From Orychophragmus violaceus (taxonomy: Eukaryota > Streptophyta > Magnoliopsida > Brassicales > Brassicaceae), in contig CM058237.1 in NCBI GenBank assembly GCA_030180135.1, forward strand, positions 35,547,126 through 35,611,125: a DNA stretch of 64,000 bases, in the 5' to 3' direction. Position 1 is the first letter of the stretch, and each line of letters opens with the position of its first letter. Shown here in pieces: positions 10,008 through 21,882 of the stretch. The notes under the pieces were generated by a model. The model saw only the letters and a program-made list of their open reading frames with translations, made no database searches and was not told where the DNA came from. Made by a program: the position numbers and the translations under genes.

Positions 10008-13000
10008 TTACATTTCAATGTTTCTAATGCCTACAGCTTCAGTCAGGAACTCGAGCTTAGGTCTTGGGAGTGGCTTTGTCAACGGATCAGCGACATTATC
10101 ATCTGTCGGAATTCGGCTGATCTTGACTTCCTTTCTATTAATGATGTCACGTATCAAGTGATATCTTCTTTGAACATGCTTGGATTTCTGGTGTGATCTT
10201 GGTTCCTTTGCCTGAGCTATAGCACCATTGTTGTCACAAAACAGTGCCAGAGGCTCAGCCGCATCTGGTATCACACCTAGTTCCATAATGAACTTTCGTA
10301 TCCAAACAGCTTCCTTCGCCGCTTCTGATGCGGCGATATATTCAGCTTCTGTAGTGGAATCAGCAACGGTGTCCTGCTTGGAGCTTCTCCAACTTACTGC
10401 ACCGCCATTCAGACAAAAGACATAACCGGACTGTGACCGGAAATCATCTGTGTCTGTCTGGAAACTTGCGTCCGTGAATCCACTGACTTTAAGCACATCA
10501 CTTCCACCGTACACTAAGAACTTATCCTTAGTATGTCTTAGATACTTCAAGATATTCTTTACGGCAATCCAATGGTTTTCACCTGGATTTGACTGGTATC
10601 TACTCGTCATGCTCAATGCATAAGCAACATCAGGACGAGTACAGATCATGGCATACATGACAGATCCTATTGCAGATGCATAAGGAATATTCTTCATGCG
10701 TTCAAGCTCAGCAGCCGACGTAGGGCTCTGCTTCTTGCTTAGCGTTGTGCCATGTACCATTGGCGTGAAGCCCTTCTTGGAATCTTTCATGCTGAATCTT
10801 TGTAGGACTTTGTCAATGTATGAGTCTTGACACAAGCCTATCAGCCTCTTAGGTCTATCCCGATAGATCCTAATTCCAAGAACGTATGCGGCTTCACCCA
10901 TGTCTTTCATGGAAAAACAACTTCCAAGCCAGTCCTTTACAGACTTCAGCATTGGAACGTCGTTTCCGAGAAGCAGTATGTCATCGACATACAGAATAAG
11001 AAATACAATCTTGCTCCCACTAGATTTCTTATACACGCATTGTTCTTCTTCGTTTCTGATGAAGTCAAATTGCTTGATCGCTTCATCAAAACGAAGATTC
11101 TAGCTCCTCGATGCTTGCTTCAGTCCATAAATGGATTTATGAAGCTTGCATACTTTCCCAGCATTCTTCGGATCTATGTAACCGTCAGGTTGTGTCATAT
11201 ACACATCCTCTTCCAGAATACCATTCAGGAAGGCGGTTTTCACGTCCATCTGCCAAATTTCATAATCATGAAAAGCTGCAGTTGCTAGTAGAATCCGAAT
11301 AGATTTCATCATAGCCACCGGTGAATAGGTTTCATCGTAGTCCACACCGTGAACTTGTCTGAAACCTTTTGCCACCAACCTGGCTTTATAAATCTGGACA
11401 TTTCCATCCACGTCAATCTTCTTCTTGAAGATCCATTTGCACTCGATGGCTTTTACACCAGCGGGTAAGTCAACCAACGAAAATACTTGGTTGACCGACA
11501 TGGAGTCCATTTCGGAATCAGTGGCCTTGCGCCACTTAGAGGAATCTGGGCCCATCATGGCTTGATTGAAGTTCGATGGTTCATCACCATCAATGATCAG
11601 AAGATCATGACAGTTAGTCACGAGGAATCCTTGATATCTCTCGGGTTCGTGACGGATCCTCCCGGATCTTCGAACTTCAGGTACTACAGGTTCAGGCTCT
11701 ACAATTTCTTGTAGGTCCTCCTGCTGCTCTTCCTCATTAGGTTGAGCAGTATCCTGTTCATCTTGAATTTCTTCAAGCAGTACCTTACTCCCACTGTCTT
11801 TCTTAGAGAGAAACTCCCTCTCAAGAAAGTTACAATCCCGGGCAACAAAAATCTTGTTCTCGGAACGTAGATAGAAGTTATAAGCCTTGGTTTCCCGTGG
11901 ATAACCAATGAAGTAGCATTTGTCAGATTTTGGTGTAAGCTTGTCTGAGATTAATCTCTTGACATAGGCTTCACAACCCCAAATTCTGAGATAAGACAGC
12001 ACTGGAGCTTCTCCAGTCCATAATTCATATGGTGTCTTTGCTACTGCTTTCGATGGCGCTCTGTTTAGAGTGAACACTGCTGTTAGCAGAGCATATCCCC
12101 AAAGGGATATTGGAAGGTCTGTGTGACTCATCATAGATCGAACCATATCCAATAAGGTCCGATTTCTCCTCTCAGACACACCATTCCATTGAGGTGTTCC
12201 AGGAGGAGTGAGTTGGGACACGATCCCATACTCTCTTAGATGATCACTGAATTCTTGGCTTAAGTATTCTCCTCCTCGGTCGAACCGAAGAGCCTTAATG
12301 CTTTTGCCAAGTTGGTTCTGTACTTCATTTTGGAATTCTCTGAACTTCTCAAAAGATTCAGACTTATGTTTCATCAAATAAACATATCCATACCTACTGA
12401 AATCATCAGTGAAGGTAATGAAGTACTGATAGTTTCCTCTTGCATTTGTGGACATTGGGCCACACACATCAGTGTGTATCAGGCCCAATAAGTCACTGGC
12501 CCTCTCGTTAGGTTTATTAAAGGGGGCCCGTGTCATTTTGCCCATCATGCAGGATTCGCATTTCTCACATGACTCAAAGTCAAATGAGCCAAGAAGTCCA
12601 TTTGAATGGAGCCTCTTGATGCGTTTCTCGCTGATGTGCCCTAAACGACAATGCCATAGAAACGTTCGGTTTTCCTCATTAGGTTTAAACCGTTTTGTAT
12701 TAATGTTATAAATTGGCGCGGATTGATCGAGTATGTAAAGCCCATTCGTAAGAGGGGCAGAACCATAGAACAAATTGTTGCGATTGAAGGAACATAATTT
12801 ATTCTTAACTGAAAAATCATAACCTTCCAAATCCAACAAAGAAATTGAAATAATATTTCTGCTTATAGCAGGTACAAAATAACAATTATTCAGTTCTAAA
12901 ATCAATCCCGAAGGTAAAGACAACAAGTATGTGCCTACAGCTAGTGCTGAAACTTTCGCTCCATTCCCAACTCGTAGCTCCACTTGTCCTTGCTTCAGCC

Positions 13001-13985
13001 TTCTACTGTTGCTGAGTGCCTGCATATTAGTACAAATATGAGCCCCACAACCAGTATCCATGACCCATGAGGTATTATCAGAAGTAGTTGTATTAACTTC
13101 TATAACAAAAATACCTGATGAAGAAGTCTCGAAAGTCTTCTTCTTCAATTCCTTTAGACCTTCCTGGAATTTCTTACAATCTCTTCTCCAATGCCCCAGT
13201 TCTTTGCAGAACATGCACATGTCAGTAGGCCCAGCCTTGGACTTGGGCTTGGGCTTTGGCGTGTCCTTGTCCGCGACTTGGACACCCTTGGCCTTTCCCT
13301 TATCCTTAGCAGAAGACTTCTTAAACCCCTTGCCCTTTTGTACCATAAGCACATTGGGGTCCTTGGCGGTTTTCTTCAAGTTGGGCTCTGCAGTCTTGAG
13401 CATTCCGTGAAGCTCAGGCAGTGTCTTACTCAAGCCATGCATGTTAAAGTTCAGAATGAACTGATCATAGCTTGCAGGTAAAGACTGCAGAATGATGTCG
13501 CAGGCAAGTTCCTGGCTGATTGGGCAGTCGAGTTTCTGAAGATGATCGAGATAACCCATCATCTTCAAGACATGAGGACTCACTGCCGCATTCGCAGCCA
13601 ACTTACAGTCCAAGAGGTTCTTAACTGTCTGGAACCTCTCGGTCCTAGCCTGCTCCTGAAAAAGCGATTTCAGGCTTGCCATGATCTCGATGGGAGACAA
13701 TACACTTTCGAACTGTTTTTGTAGCTCAGGAGTCATTGTCACCAACATCAGGCAATAGACATCATTTTCATCTGACGAATGCTTTTCCCAAGCATTGTGC
13801 AGAGTCCTGGCGGCATTGGCAAGAGGCCTCTCGGGGAGGGGATCTCGAAGGACATAATCCTTCTTCTCCTGCTTGAGGACCAGCCTCAAGTTCCTTGACC
13901 ATGTCAGGAAGTTCGTTCCAGTCAGCTTCTCCTTCTCGAGAACAGACCGGATCGAGAATGTGTTTTGTGTGCTTGTAGTAGTCAT
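10008..13985 (-). pseudogene. Copia-2 gag-pol with a single nonsense codon
   Basis: Its 3978 bases match the Copia-1 frame exactly in length. Gag, zinc knuckle, protease DTG, integrase DD35E and the fingers of the reverse transcriptase are open from 13985. At 11100-11102 the tryptophan codon at residue 962 (TGG in Copia-1) is TAG. This lies about 37 residues before the YVDD, so polymerase and RNase H activity would be lost. Translation resumes in the same frame to 10008. About 14 other residues differ from Copia-1. A reading or assembly error at this base cannot be excluded. Confidence 0.94.
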
Positions 13986-15543
13986 ATCTGAAATATATAA
14001 ATAAAAAGGTTATTAGTTATTATGTTCAAAATGACTAATCTCGTATTAAAAATTTAATATGATTAATCACGCATTATATTCAATAACATAAGTTACCCTC
14101 AATAGAATATAATGATTCCAAGATCCACATATAACTAAAATTAAAGTGGGCCACTGGCCGTCACCCAACCTTAGCTTATATCGGTAAGCCCTATATCGGC
14201 TAATTATATCCGCGATATAACTCTTGGTTGTGAATCTGGGCCCGAGGCCCAATCCACTCTGATGTATCAAGGCCCGGGACTCCCGATGGCCTAGTCAAGA
14301 AAACCAGACTATACAGTCATGTAATCATTAATGTCTGGGACTCCCAATGACATTTATGAATCACAAACCGTCTTACTCACGCAAAAGCAGACATCCTCAC
14401 ACTGTAAGGCCATGAATGCAATTGAATGGGCTTTGACAGCTGACATAGCCTGGACAAGACATCCAACGCTTGATATTATTTGAGGTTCGTAGGTTTATTA
14501 AAATCATTCCCAAAATAGAAGATTACTATTTCGGGAAACTTTCTATTTATGGAAACCTACTATTTTTGGAAACTTTCTAAAATTGGAAACTTTCTAAAAC
14601 CGGAAACTTTCTAACTTTAGAAATTTCTCAAAATCCAAAATCCGCAAATACAGAAACTTCTATTTTAAGAAACTTTCTAATTTTAAAAATTTCGGAAATT
14701 TCAATTTAAAATCGACTTTATATTTTATAAAATAAATTTTAAATTGATCTGAAGAAAGACTCAAATAATTGGCCCAATTGTTTTAACTTCTTGGCCCGAG
14801 GCCCAAGAATTGGTCCATGTCCAAGACATGACTCAATTGTCCAATTAATTGACATAACCGGTCTGGTTCATTAAAACTGGTCTAACCAAGTTTTAATTAC
14901 TACGATGACCACAATTGTCAACCGGTTATTTACTAAACCGGAATTTCTCAATTTATTTGGTCCAACCAAATCAAATTAGAAATTCCTGGTTTAGGCACTA
15001 AATCCAATATTTCTTTCGACATTGGATTTCTTATCCCGGTTTAACCAGATTTAATAAGATTATTAAAATCTGTTTATTAAACCAGAACGATGATTTTAAT
15101 TAAGTTAAACCGAGCCAAAACCCTAACCGCATCGATCGATGCTCACAGCATCGATCCTGCAACGATCGTTCATCGATCCTGCATCGATCGATGCTCTCAC
15201 GTGTGCACGAACGGTTATCAGGTATGGCCGAGAGATTCTCGTGAGATCCATGCGATCGTTTGAACGATCCATGCGATCGCGGTCAATCTCTCGCGACTGC
15301 AACGATCGATCCTTGCATTGCATCGATCGATGCAATGCGATCTCAGTCGATGCAAAATCAGTTTAGATCGCATACCAAATCAATATAGTTTGGTCATGCG
15401 ATTTTAAACAGTTTGTTTAGGATTCAATTCTTGTTTCTTAAGTGTTTTAATCTTATCAGTAGATTGATTCAAAAACACACTTTTAAACAATCCTAAACAA
15501 GCTTCTAAACAAGAAAAACCAGAACCAATAGCTCTGATACCAC
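13986..15543 (-). other. Copia-2 untranslated leader with TCGATCGA palindromes
   Basis: About 1.56 kb lies between the 5' LTR and the gag start. The LTR-proximal 240 bases (about 15123-15360) hold repeated GCATCGATCGATGC-type palindromes and ACGATCGTT variants. Farther in are purine/pyrimidine-rich GAAACTTTCTA repeats (about 14510-14700), then a stretch shared with every related leader here, containing a GGGCCCGAGGCCC-like block. No long sense frame is present. Confidence 0.75.
15531..15542 (-). other. Copia-2 primer binding site (tRNA-Met type)
   Basis: Read on the minus strand it is TGGTATCAGAGC, one base after the 5' LTR. It complements the 3' end of initiator tRNA-Met, the usual Copia primer. 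Confidence 0.9.
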
Positions 15544-16217
15544 TCAAGTAACGTTTAGATGAATCCTGATTCAATTCCTGATTCAGATTATCCTAAACAT
15601 GCGATCTAGGTTCTTCTCAGAATAGAAACTAATGATGATCTCACCTTATACCTGTTTGTTGCAGCGGAAGAAGATGGTATGTCTGAGATCAGAGAAACAC
15701 CGAGGGATGTATCCTCCAAAGGTTCACACACGCTTTCACAGGAAACAGCTGCTAGACCACCAGGGGAACTCGGCGCAGAGAGAGAGAGTTTTCGACTCAA
15801 TCGTTAGGGTTAATCAGTCTGAAACTCGAGTTTTATGACATAAAACTCGTCCTGTTCCGTTTGGGCCATTTGGCCCAAATACCAATTAACTCGTCGGTGT
15901 TTACGCACTGCATCGATCGTTGCACCTTATGCATCGATCGATGCACAGTGGCTAAACCTTTTATTCTCTCTAAGTACAGTAAATGCCTAGCACTTTTACT
16001 GTACTTCTGCTAAACCGTTCCTACACATTTTCCTGTTAGCTTAGGCGTGTGACCCATATGGGATCATATAATAAAGGCAATAAGTCCAAGACTTATAGAT
16101 CATGAGCGGACTCTAGCAAGCCATCATGACCCCCAGTATTATATGACTTATGTCTGATCATTGACATACTCTTACTTTCTAGAGACAGTACCGAGATTAC
16201 TGGACACAATTCCAACA
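15544..16217 (-). repeat. Copia-2 5' LTR (674 bp)
   Basis: The copy next to the primer site ends CTTGA instead of CTTCA. That base and one five positions inward are the only differences I see from the 3' LTR. Confidence 0.94.
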
Positions 16218-18096
16218 CTTCTTACTTTCCTTTTTGTCAGATGGAGTTTCCTTCTCGACTTCTGATTCTTGTTTGTTTTCGGACTCTCGATTTTGAGCCT
16301 CGGCTTTAGCTCGAGTATAGCACTCTTCAGTCGAATGTCCTCTTTTGTTGTGAAAATCACAGAATTTTTCCTTGTCGAACTCGAATTTCTTCGAGCTCTT
16401 CGGACTCTCGACCGCATTGACGTTTCCTGATTTACGGGAATCTTTTCTGAGTTCGAGTTCTGCGAGCCAGACGGGTTCTTTTCTTTTCGATGCTTCTCTC
16501 TGAGGGCCGTGGTTTCGTCCTCGAGGCGAGCAAAGGCCGATGCGCGATGAAGGGCGTCATCGAGTGTTTGAGATTCGCCGACTGTTATTTCCTCGCACAA
16601 TCTAGTCGAATACCACAGTCCACGTCTCAGTGCTTCTATAGCTACTTCGTCTCGCGGGTTTGCGATTTTGGATTTTATTACCTTAAATCGGTCGATGTAC
16701 GAGCGAAGTGTCTCATCAGGTTTCTGAGAGACGCCAAATAGAGCCGCCTCCGTAGTCTTTACCTCGATGAAGACAGAGTATTGTTTGAGGAAAGCCGTCA
16801 TGAACTGGGTGAAGTTGTCGATAGACCTTTCTTCCAGTCCGGCAAACCATTCTAGGGCGGAGCCCGGTAGGTTTTCGGCGAAGAGCCTGCAGAAAGCCGG
16901 CTCTCTTTCCCCATCGATAAGGTATACCCTTGCTATTGCTAGTCGGAATGCCCTAATGTGGGCTTTCGGGTCCGATTTCCCAGAGAATTCCGAAAACTTC
17001 GTTTTCTTGATTTCCCGGATTCTTACGAAGGCGATCCGGTCTGTGAACGGCGTTTGTCGTGTTTCTTCGATCACTCGATCGATGTCGGGCGCCGCGCTCG
17101 TTGCCATGTGAACTTTCGAGCTCAGACTGACGAACTGGGCCTTAGCCTGCTCGATGTATTGTCTAAGCATATCGTGTTCATCGCCTACTACAAGCGTGAA
17201 CTGGGCTTGTGCCTGATTTGACGTTTGTTCTGGGAAAACGGGGTTGAGAAGATCGATTTTTGGGATCGATCTTGTCTGGTCGACCTGCGGCGTTTGGAAC
17301 TGTATTGTATTTGATCCGTTAAGGTGTCCCGAGCTCGAGGCGAAAGCGGAGCCTCCTAGTTGCCTCGGACGGATATCAGAGCTACTCGGGAAAGGTGGTG
17401 GTCCAGGTAATGGTCGGTTTCCTGATCCGCTCGGATCTGCGACCATAGAACTCGAACCGAAGGGAGTCGGTGTAGCAATAAGGGTCGTTATAGGGCGGAG
17501 GCCGCTATTTGACGCGCTAACGAAGTTTCCCGAAGTTCCCGGGGGTGTTACCACCTGGGAGAAGTCCAAGCGTGTTCGCGGTGGAGGACTTATGGGGGTT
17601 CGTGGATCGCGTGTTTATCTATCCCCCAGGTTTTGGCCGGCGAGCTCTTCAAGACGGGCGTTAATGCGCCGCTCCTGTTCATCGAGCTGCGCGGCCAGAG
17701 AGCGTTTTGCGATTTCTTGGGCTCGTGCGCTTGCCTCGTTGTTTCTCGTTCGGTTTACCAACATGCTTAACATCGAACGGATTTCAGCGAGATCATCTGG
17801 GCCTTGTCGCTGCGGAGCAGAAGGCAGTGACGAATTAGGTCTTGTTATTCCAGATCCACCTCCTGAGGATCGTTAGTTCCTGACAAAACGTTTGTCGGAG
17901 TCTGACTGGTCGCGATTGTTTGGGCGACTGAGCCGGCTGGTGCCGAAGTCGTGGAGGCCAAGGGAGAGCTCGTCAACACTCCATCGGTCTGACCCATGGT
18001 TCTTACCCCGGTTGTGTTTTGAGGAACGTTGTCGACCGTTTGAGGGTGGTCGACCGGTGGTGTGGCGCTGGGAGAGCCAGATTGGTCGGGATTCAT
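16218..18096 (-). pseudogene. Tat gypsy gag, frameshifted and with a stop
   Basis: A first segment starts at 18096 (MNPDQSGSPSATPP) and loses frame near 17850. A coiled stretch (AEIRSMLSMLVNR... LEELAGQNLGD) follows in another frame and meets a stop near 17620. The Retrotrans_gag core then runs from 17569, with LFAENLPGSALEWF and FMTAFLKQYS and a basic C-terminal tail. The frame reaches the Copia-2 LTR at 16217 and formally ends inside it. Two lesions thus separate the N-terminus from the capsid-like core. On the element, gag lies directly after the primer site. Confidence 0.83.
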
Positions 18097-18151
18097 CTCG
18101 ATCTATCGGATCTAGGATCTGATTCTTAAGAAAGGAAAAACTATAGATAGT

Positions 18152-18169
18152 CCCCACAGTCGGCGCCAA
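18152..18169 (-). other. Tat gypsy primer binding site
   Basis: Read on the minus strand it is TGGCGCCGACTGTGGGGA, one or two bases after the LTR end. TGGCGCC primer sites of this form are common in Tat and Athila elements. Confidence 0.75.
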
Positions 18170-18170
18170 A

Positions 18171-18707
18171 TGTGAGATCTGAGATTCACACCAAGAATTT
18201 GTAATCGTGGATTTGGACTTTAGGATATAGAAATGGTATAGATTTCCTATGAATCAAAGACTTTATTGAGATTGGTCGTCGAGATAGAACAAACACAGTC
18301 GAAAAGAGAGTACAAAGTATGATGATCGAGCTATCTAGTCGAAGTGTTCTGAATTAGGGTTGGAATGTCTTGAATGAATCACCACTTCTTCTTTAAATAC
18401 TCTCGACTTTGATCTTCTTTTTCCGATACTTCGGCCTCGTCGTGATAACGATCTCCGAGATTCGCGTGGATCAGTTAAACCGACGAAGACCAGGTTGCTC
18501 TATCTCCACATCGTCTCCTATCGAGCTCGAGCTCGATCGCCTCTCACTTCGGCGTTGCTTGGGCCTTGTCAAGATGCCAATCGTATAGGCCCAACAAAGG
18601 ATAACGGTTGATCTCTCTGTCTTGATTATGGAGCGGGATCATTGATTATGGGCCTTTGTTTATTCGTTATTGGGCCGGATTTCTTAGAGGGAAATCCAGT
18701 ACCAACA
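18171..18707 (-). repeat. Tat gypsy 5' LTR (537 bp)
   Basis: On the minus strand it starts TGTTGGTACT at 18707 and ends TCTCACA at 18171, beside the primer site. The partner LTR would lie left of the window. The first five flanking bases at 18708-18712 are ATAAG. Confidence 0.82.
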
Positions 18708-18749
18708 ATAAGGAGATGATCGTATCCAGAAGAAGTACATACCAGAAGG

Positions 18750-19106
18750 TGTTTATTAATTTAGGATTATTATGGGCTTCCAACTCAAAACCAATTGGCA
18801 ATGAGTGGATTGGCCCTAACTCTTTATATATTACTTTGACAATTTGTCTACTTCCGATGTGGGACTTTTTACTCAACATCCCCCTCACGACAAAGGTGGG
18901 ACCGAAACACCTTTATGTCGTGGGCACTTGTGGGACTGTAAATCCACGGGATGGCCCAACAATCAACCTGCTCTGATACCATGTTAAGTTGGGCTTATTA
19001 TGGGCTTCCAACTCAAAATCAATTGGCAATGAGTGGATTGGCCCTAACCCTTTATATATTACTTTGACAATTTGTCTACTTCCGATGTGGGACTTTTTAC
19101 TCAACA
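18750..19106 (-). mobile_element. TRIM-like miniature LTR retrotransposon
   Basis: Two direct repeats of about 125 bp (about 18750-18878 and 18982-19106) flank about 100 bp. Read on the minus strand each repeat starts TGTTGAGTAAAAAGTCCCAC. A tRNA-Met primer site (TGGTATCAGAGC) lies at 18970-18981 beside the right repeat, and a purine tract (GTGAGGGGGA) beside the left one. No coding capacity is present. This layout is that of TRIM elements, which are common in plants. The left repeat has an altered start, and I found no clear target duplication. Confidence 0.78.
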
Positions 19107-19111
19107 TATCT

Positions 19112-19880
19112 TACACGAGCTTCATGAAGCCGTGCTCTACTTCACATGGATGTCTTCGTTTTTATTAACAACAACTAAGGCGTCATCTTCAAAATCTACT
19201 TTGGAACTTTTGCTTTTCATACATGAAAGCTAAGGTCCTTTATCTTGACAAGTTTCTGATTTTTCATTCACGAAAACAGAGATTTTTATTCTACTTCTCA
19301 CCCTCGTGAGTTGTTTTTCTACTTCGCAATCGCGAATTACTTCTAGACATCGCAATTGCGAATTTTGTCCCTTATTACTTAAAGAACCCTATGATCGGGT
19401 ATAAACATCGATTTGACCTGACTCCTTGGTACTACAGCCGATTTGACCCTACGACCGGGTATAAATGTCGTTGAAGAATAAACGTCGCTGAAGAACTCTA
19501 CGACCGAGTATAAACGTCGATTTGATGACCTGACGGCAAGGTATATTGCCGATATTTTGAAGATTTGTCCAATCCCATATGTGTTACCACGTATGAGCTT
19601 CCGAGAGGGTATTAGGAGATCTAGAGAAGATCGACCATATAAAGAAAGATCGAGAAGAATCAAGAAGGATCTTGAAAGATAGAGACGAATATCTAAGAAT
19701 AGGAAATTTACTATTATCTCTCATATATTATATTACATATTAGTTTAGGATATTATGTTACTTCTAGTACTATATAAGTCTATGCATATTGTACTTTATT
19801 CTTATGAGAGTCTAATATAATTCTTCCCAAACACCTTTGTGTTCTCCACTCTCATCAACTTTTCAGTGTTGGCAATAGGC
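19112..19880. other. Unassigned sequence, possibly a decayed LTR
   Basis: No protein-coding frame is convincing. Three near-copies of an ACGACCGGGTATAAA-type motif lie at about 19390-19520. From about 19700 the sequence is TA-rich with a CTATATAAG box near 19770, followed by a short C/T-rich stretch, which resembles the promoter and start region of a Copia LTR. Ends and a partner copy were not found. Confidence 0.35.
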
Positions 19881-20400
19881 GAGGTAATACAACTAGAAGT
19901 AAGTATTTTTGGGTTCATAAAAGTAAAATTAGAAGCATTATATAGATTTAGATTCCTTTGGAGCACCACTAATTCAACTATCTAAAGGAATAAAAAGGAA
20001 TTTTGATTTTCGAATATGTCCTAAGAGAAATATAACCAAAACTTCTTGAAACATACATGTATTGGATCGAAAAAACAAGGTAAGGTAATACAACTATAAG
20101 TGCGTATTTGTGGGATCCTAAAGGTAGATTGAGAAGCATTTGATGCAAGTTTATGTTCACTGGTTGCGACACTAAGAAATCTTTCTAAAAGACTAGAAAA
20201 TAACTTTAATCTTCGAATAGGTCCTATTAGAATTCTAAACAAAATTTATAACCAAGACTTATTGAAACATATGTGTATTGGATTGGAAAATCTAGGTGAG
20301 GTAATACAACTAGAAGTAAGTATTTAATTTTTCATAAAGGTAGAATTAAGCATTTTGTACAAGTTTTTGTTCCTTGGGCGCAACACTAAGTCAACTATCA
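19881..20400. repeat. Diverged tandem repeat, about 200-216 bp unit, 2.5 copies
   Basis: Units start at 19881, 20082 and 20298 with GAGGTAATACAACTA or a close variant. Shared blocks include GAAACATACATGTATTGGAT and the GCAACACTAA-type stretch. The third unit ends where the SHOC1-like exon starts. I see no coding potential. Confidence 0.72.
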
Positions 20401-20401
20401 A

Positions 20402-21539
20402 ATTGTGGAGCGCGACACAAATCTACATGTCGACCTGATGCTAAGCCCTGCAATTTGCCTACTCTGGTATGATTGCAGAAATGCTGCAACTATTGGTACT
20501 TCCTCAAGCTTTTTGTCATGGATTGGGGATATCGCAACCAATGTTTTGACGTCATCGAGTTTCAGTTTTAGCAGCTGTGTTATGGTAAATTCTGCTGAAC
20601 TTTGCTTCCTGACATTCTCTCGTGGGAGCATTTCACTCTATATTTAGATTGTAGTTTTCACTTTGGGGATCATTTTTCGAATACCTATGCTAAATTGATG
20701 AAATATAACATACTAGATATTTCTGCGTCGGTTTCTTCTACACTCGAGAGTGAGTCTACATCAGTTCTTAAAGAAGGATTTGTTATTTTTTCCTGTAGGT
20801 TTTTGAGGGAGAACCCACATGCTTGGCTACAGTAATGGATTCTTCTGATGAAATGTATGCAGCAGCTGGTAGCCTGGGAATTAGTTTACAGATCTTTTGC
20901 TCATCGTCAGCTGATTTAACTGATGAAATTATATTAAGGTGTATCAGATCTTCTGTTAAATTTTCCCAAGTTCATGCCAAAATGTCCGAGTCAGAATCTC
21001 TTGCAGAATCATTTTTCACCAAATTTCAATTCTGTGAATCCGCTTACAGCTCAAGTAATTATGTCGTCTGCTCGAGTTCATGAAGCTCCCACATAGTAGC
21101 AAGGTTCAAATATTGCAAAAGTATCATGTGCCAGAAGAGAGTGTTGATTTATTTAGTTCGCTATGCAGATAGGGAGGACTCCAAATCTGTAATGACAGAC
21201 AGCTCTTCTTCGGTATCTTCTGGACCTGACTCAGACATACACCATTCCAGTGTCCGTTCTGGTTCGAAAAAGAAAGAGTACATTACTTACTGGGAAAGAC
21301 ACCTCTCAGAAAATCTGGGATCGTTTATACCAGTGACTCTTGGCCATCTAAAGATCCTGAGAGATTTGACAAGAAGTCAGGACCTGGTTCCTCATTAAAG
21401 GACGCGTTTTGGGAAAATAATCTGCCTGACTTTTCAGAGGAGGAAAATCTTCCTAAATTAGAAGATTGGAATATCCCAGTGAAAGACGAATTCATGAGCC
21501 AGAACAGAGGATGTATATTGGGAAATTTGAACCTCCATG
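20402..21539 (+). pseudogene. SHOC1: Broken SHOC1-like meiotic gene, 5' truncated
   Basis: An exon-like frame (about 20405-20584, block NLHVDLMLSPAICLLWYD) ends at a GT donor at 20585. An AG acceptor at 20797-20798 opens the next frame (VFEGEPTCLATVMDSSDEMY...). The frame then shifts near 21020, where a SVNPLTAQVI block resumes, again near 21080 (MKLPHSSKVQ...ESVDLFSSLCR), after that block (RYADREDSKS...), and near 21330 (DSWPSKDPERFDKKSG). The last frame runs to the gypsy insertion at 21540. I recognise this, from memory, as the C-terminal XPF-like part of SHOC1, needed for class I crossovers in meiosis. SHOC1 (AT5G52290) is next to AT5G52280 in Arabidopsis, whose apparent ortholog lies next door here. 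Earlier exons are absent. The identity rests on recall plus synteny, not on a search. Confidence 0.6.
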
Positions 21540-21850
21540 TGTTATAGGAATACTGAGTAGCCACGTCAGCAAGTCAACAAGTCAAATGCCACGTCAGAAG
21601 GAAGAGCTGAAGTGTCTGTTAAAATAGTTGACGATAGTCAACACTTTCTTCTTCATCTGAAATTGTTTGTAACAAACTCTCTCTTTCTTTTCTCTGTAAT
21701 CTGGGATTGTGAGCTCGTGTTCGTCTTGAATCCATTCTACCTTCGTGATTCTAGTCGATTCGGGTATTGATTCGGTGTTTAATGAACATTGGAATCGTGT
21801 TACTTCATTCTTAATCGAATATTCAATTGATCGTTGGTTTTACTCTATGA
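21540..21850 (+). repeat. Chromovirus 5' LTR (311 bp)
   Basis: It begins TGTTATAGGA and ends CTCTATGA, followed by AAGGTATCAGATC, a degenerate tRNA-Met-type primer site at about 21852-21864. Confidence 0.92.
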
Positions 21851-21882
21851 AAGGTATCAGATCTCAATCGATTCTCGGAACG

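Larger units (their letters stand above)
8479..16217 (-). mobile_element. Copia-2: complete Ty1/Copia element nested in the Tat element
   Basis: All parts are present on the minus strand: 5' LTR (15544-16217), primer site (15531-15542), leader, gag-pol (13985 to 10008), tail and 3' LTR (8479-9152). CTTCT is duplicated at 8474-8478 and 16218-16222. By eye the two 674-bp LTRs differ only at two positions close to their primer-side end, so the insertion is very young. One nonsense codon breaks the polyprotein. Confidence 0.96.
6007..18707 (-). mobile_element. Tat-lineage Ty3/gypsy element, truncated and split
   Basis: Read on the minus strand: 5' LTR (18171-18707), primer site, gag, protease, reverse transcriptase, first RNase H and the start of a second RNase H-like domain at the 6007 edge. 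The second RNase H is a hallmark of the Tat (Ogre/Retand/ATGP) group. The integrase and 3' LTR are missing because Copia-1 abuts at 6006. Copia-2 (8479-16217) splits the region between gag and protease, with CTTCT duplicated at both edges. Coding parts carry several stops and a frameshift, so the element was probably dead before or soon after these insertions. Confidence 0.9.

Noticed and set aside
10827..11288. Plus-strand frames over Copia-2 and the matching antisense frames over Copia-1 and Copia-4 (for example 13060-13410, 12448-12711, 1072-1422).
   Set aside because: They are antisense shadows of a conserved gag-pol frame.
15139..15366. Overlapping frames on both strands in the Copia-2 leader.
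   Set aside because: They come from palindromic TCGATCGA repeats, which read similarly on both strands; the protein is only Arg/Ser/Asp repeats.
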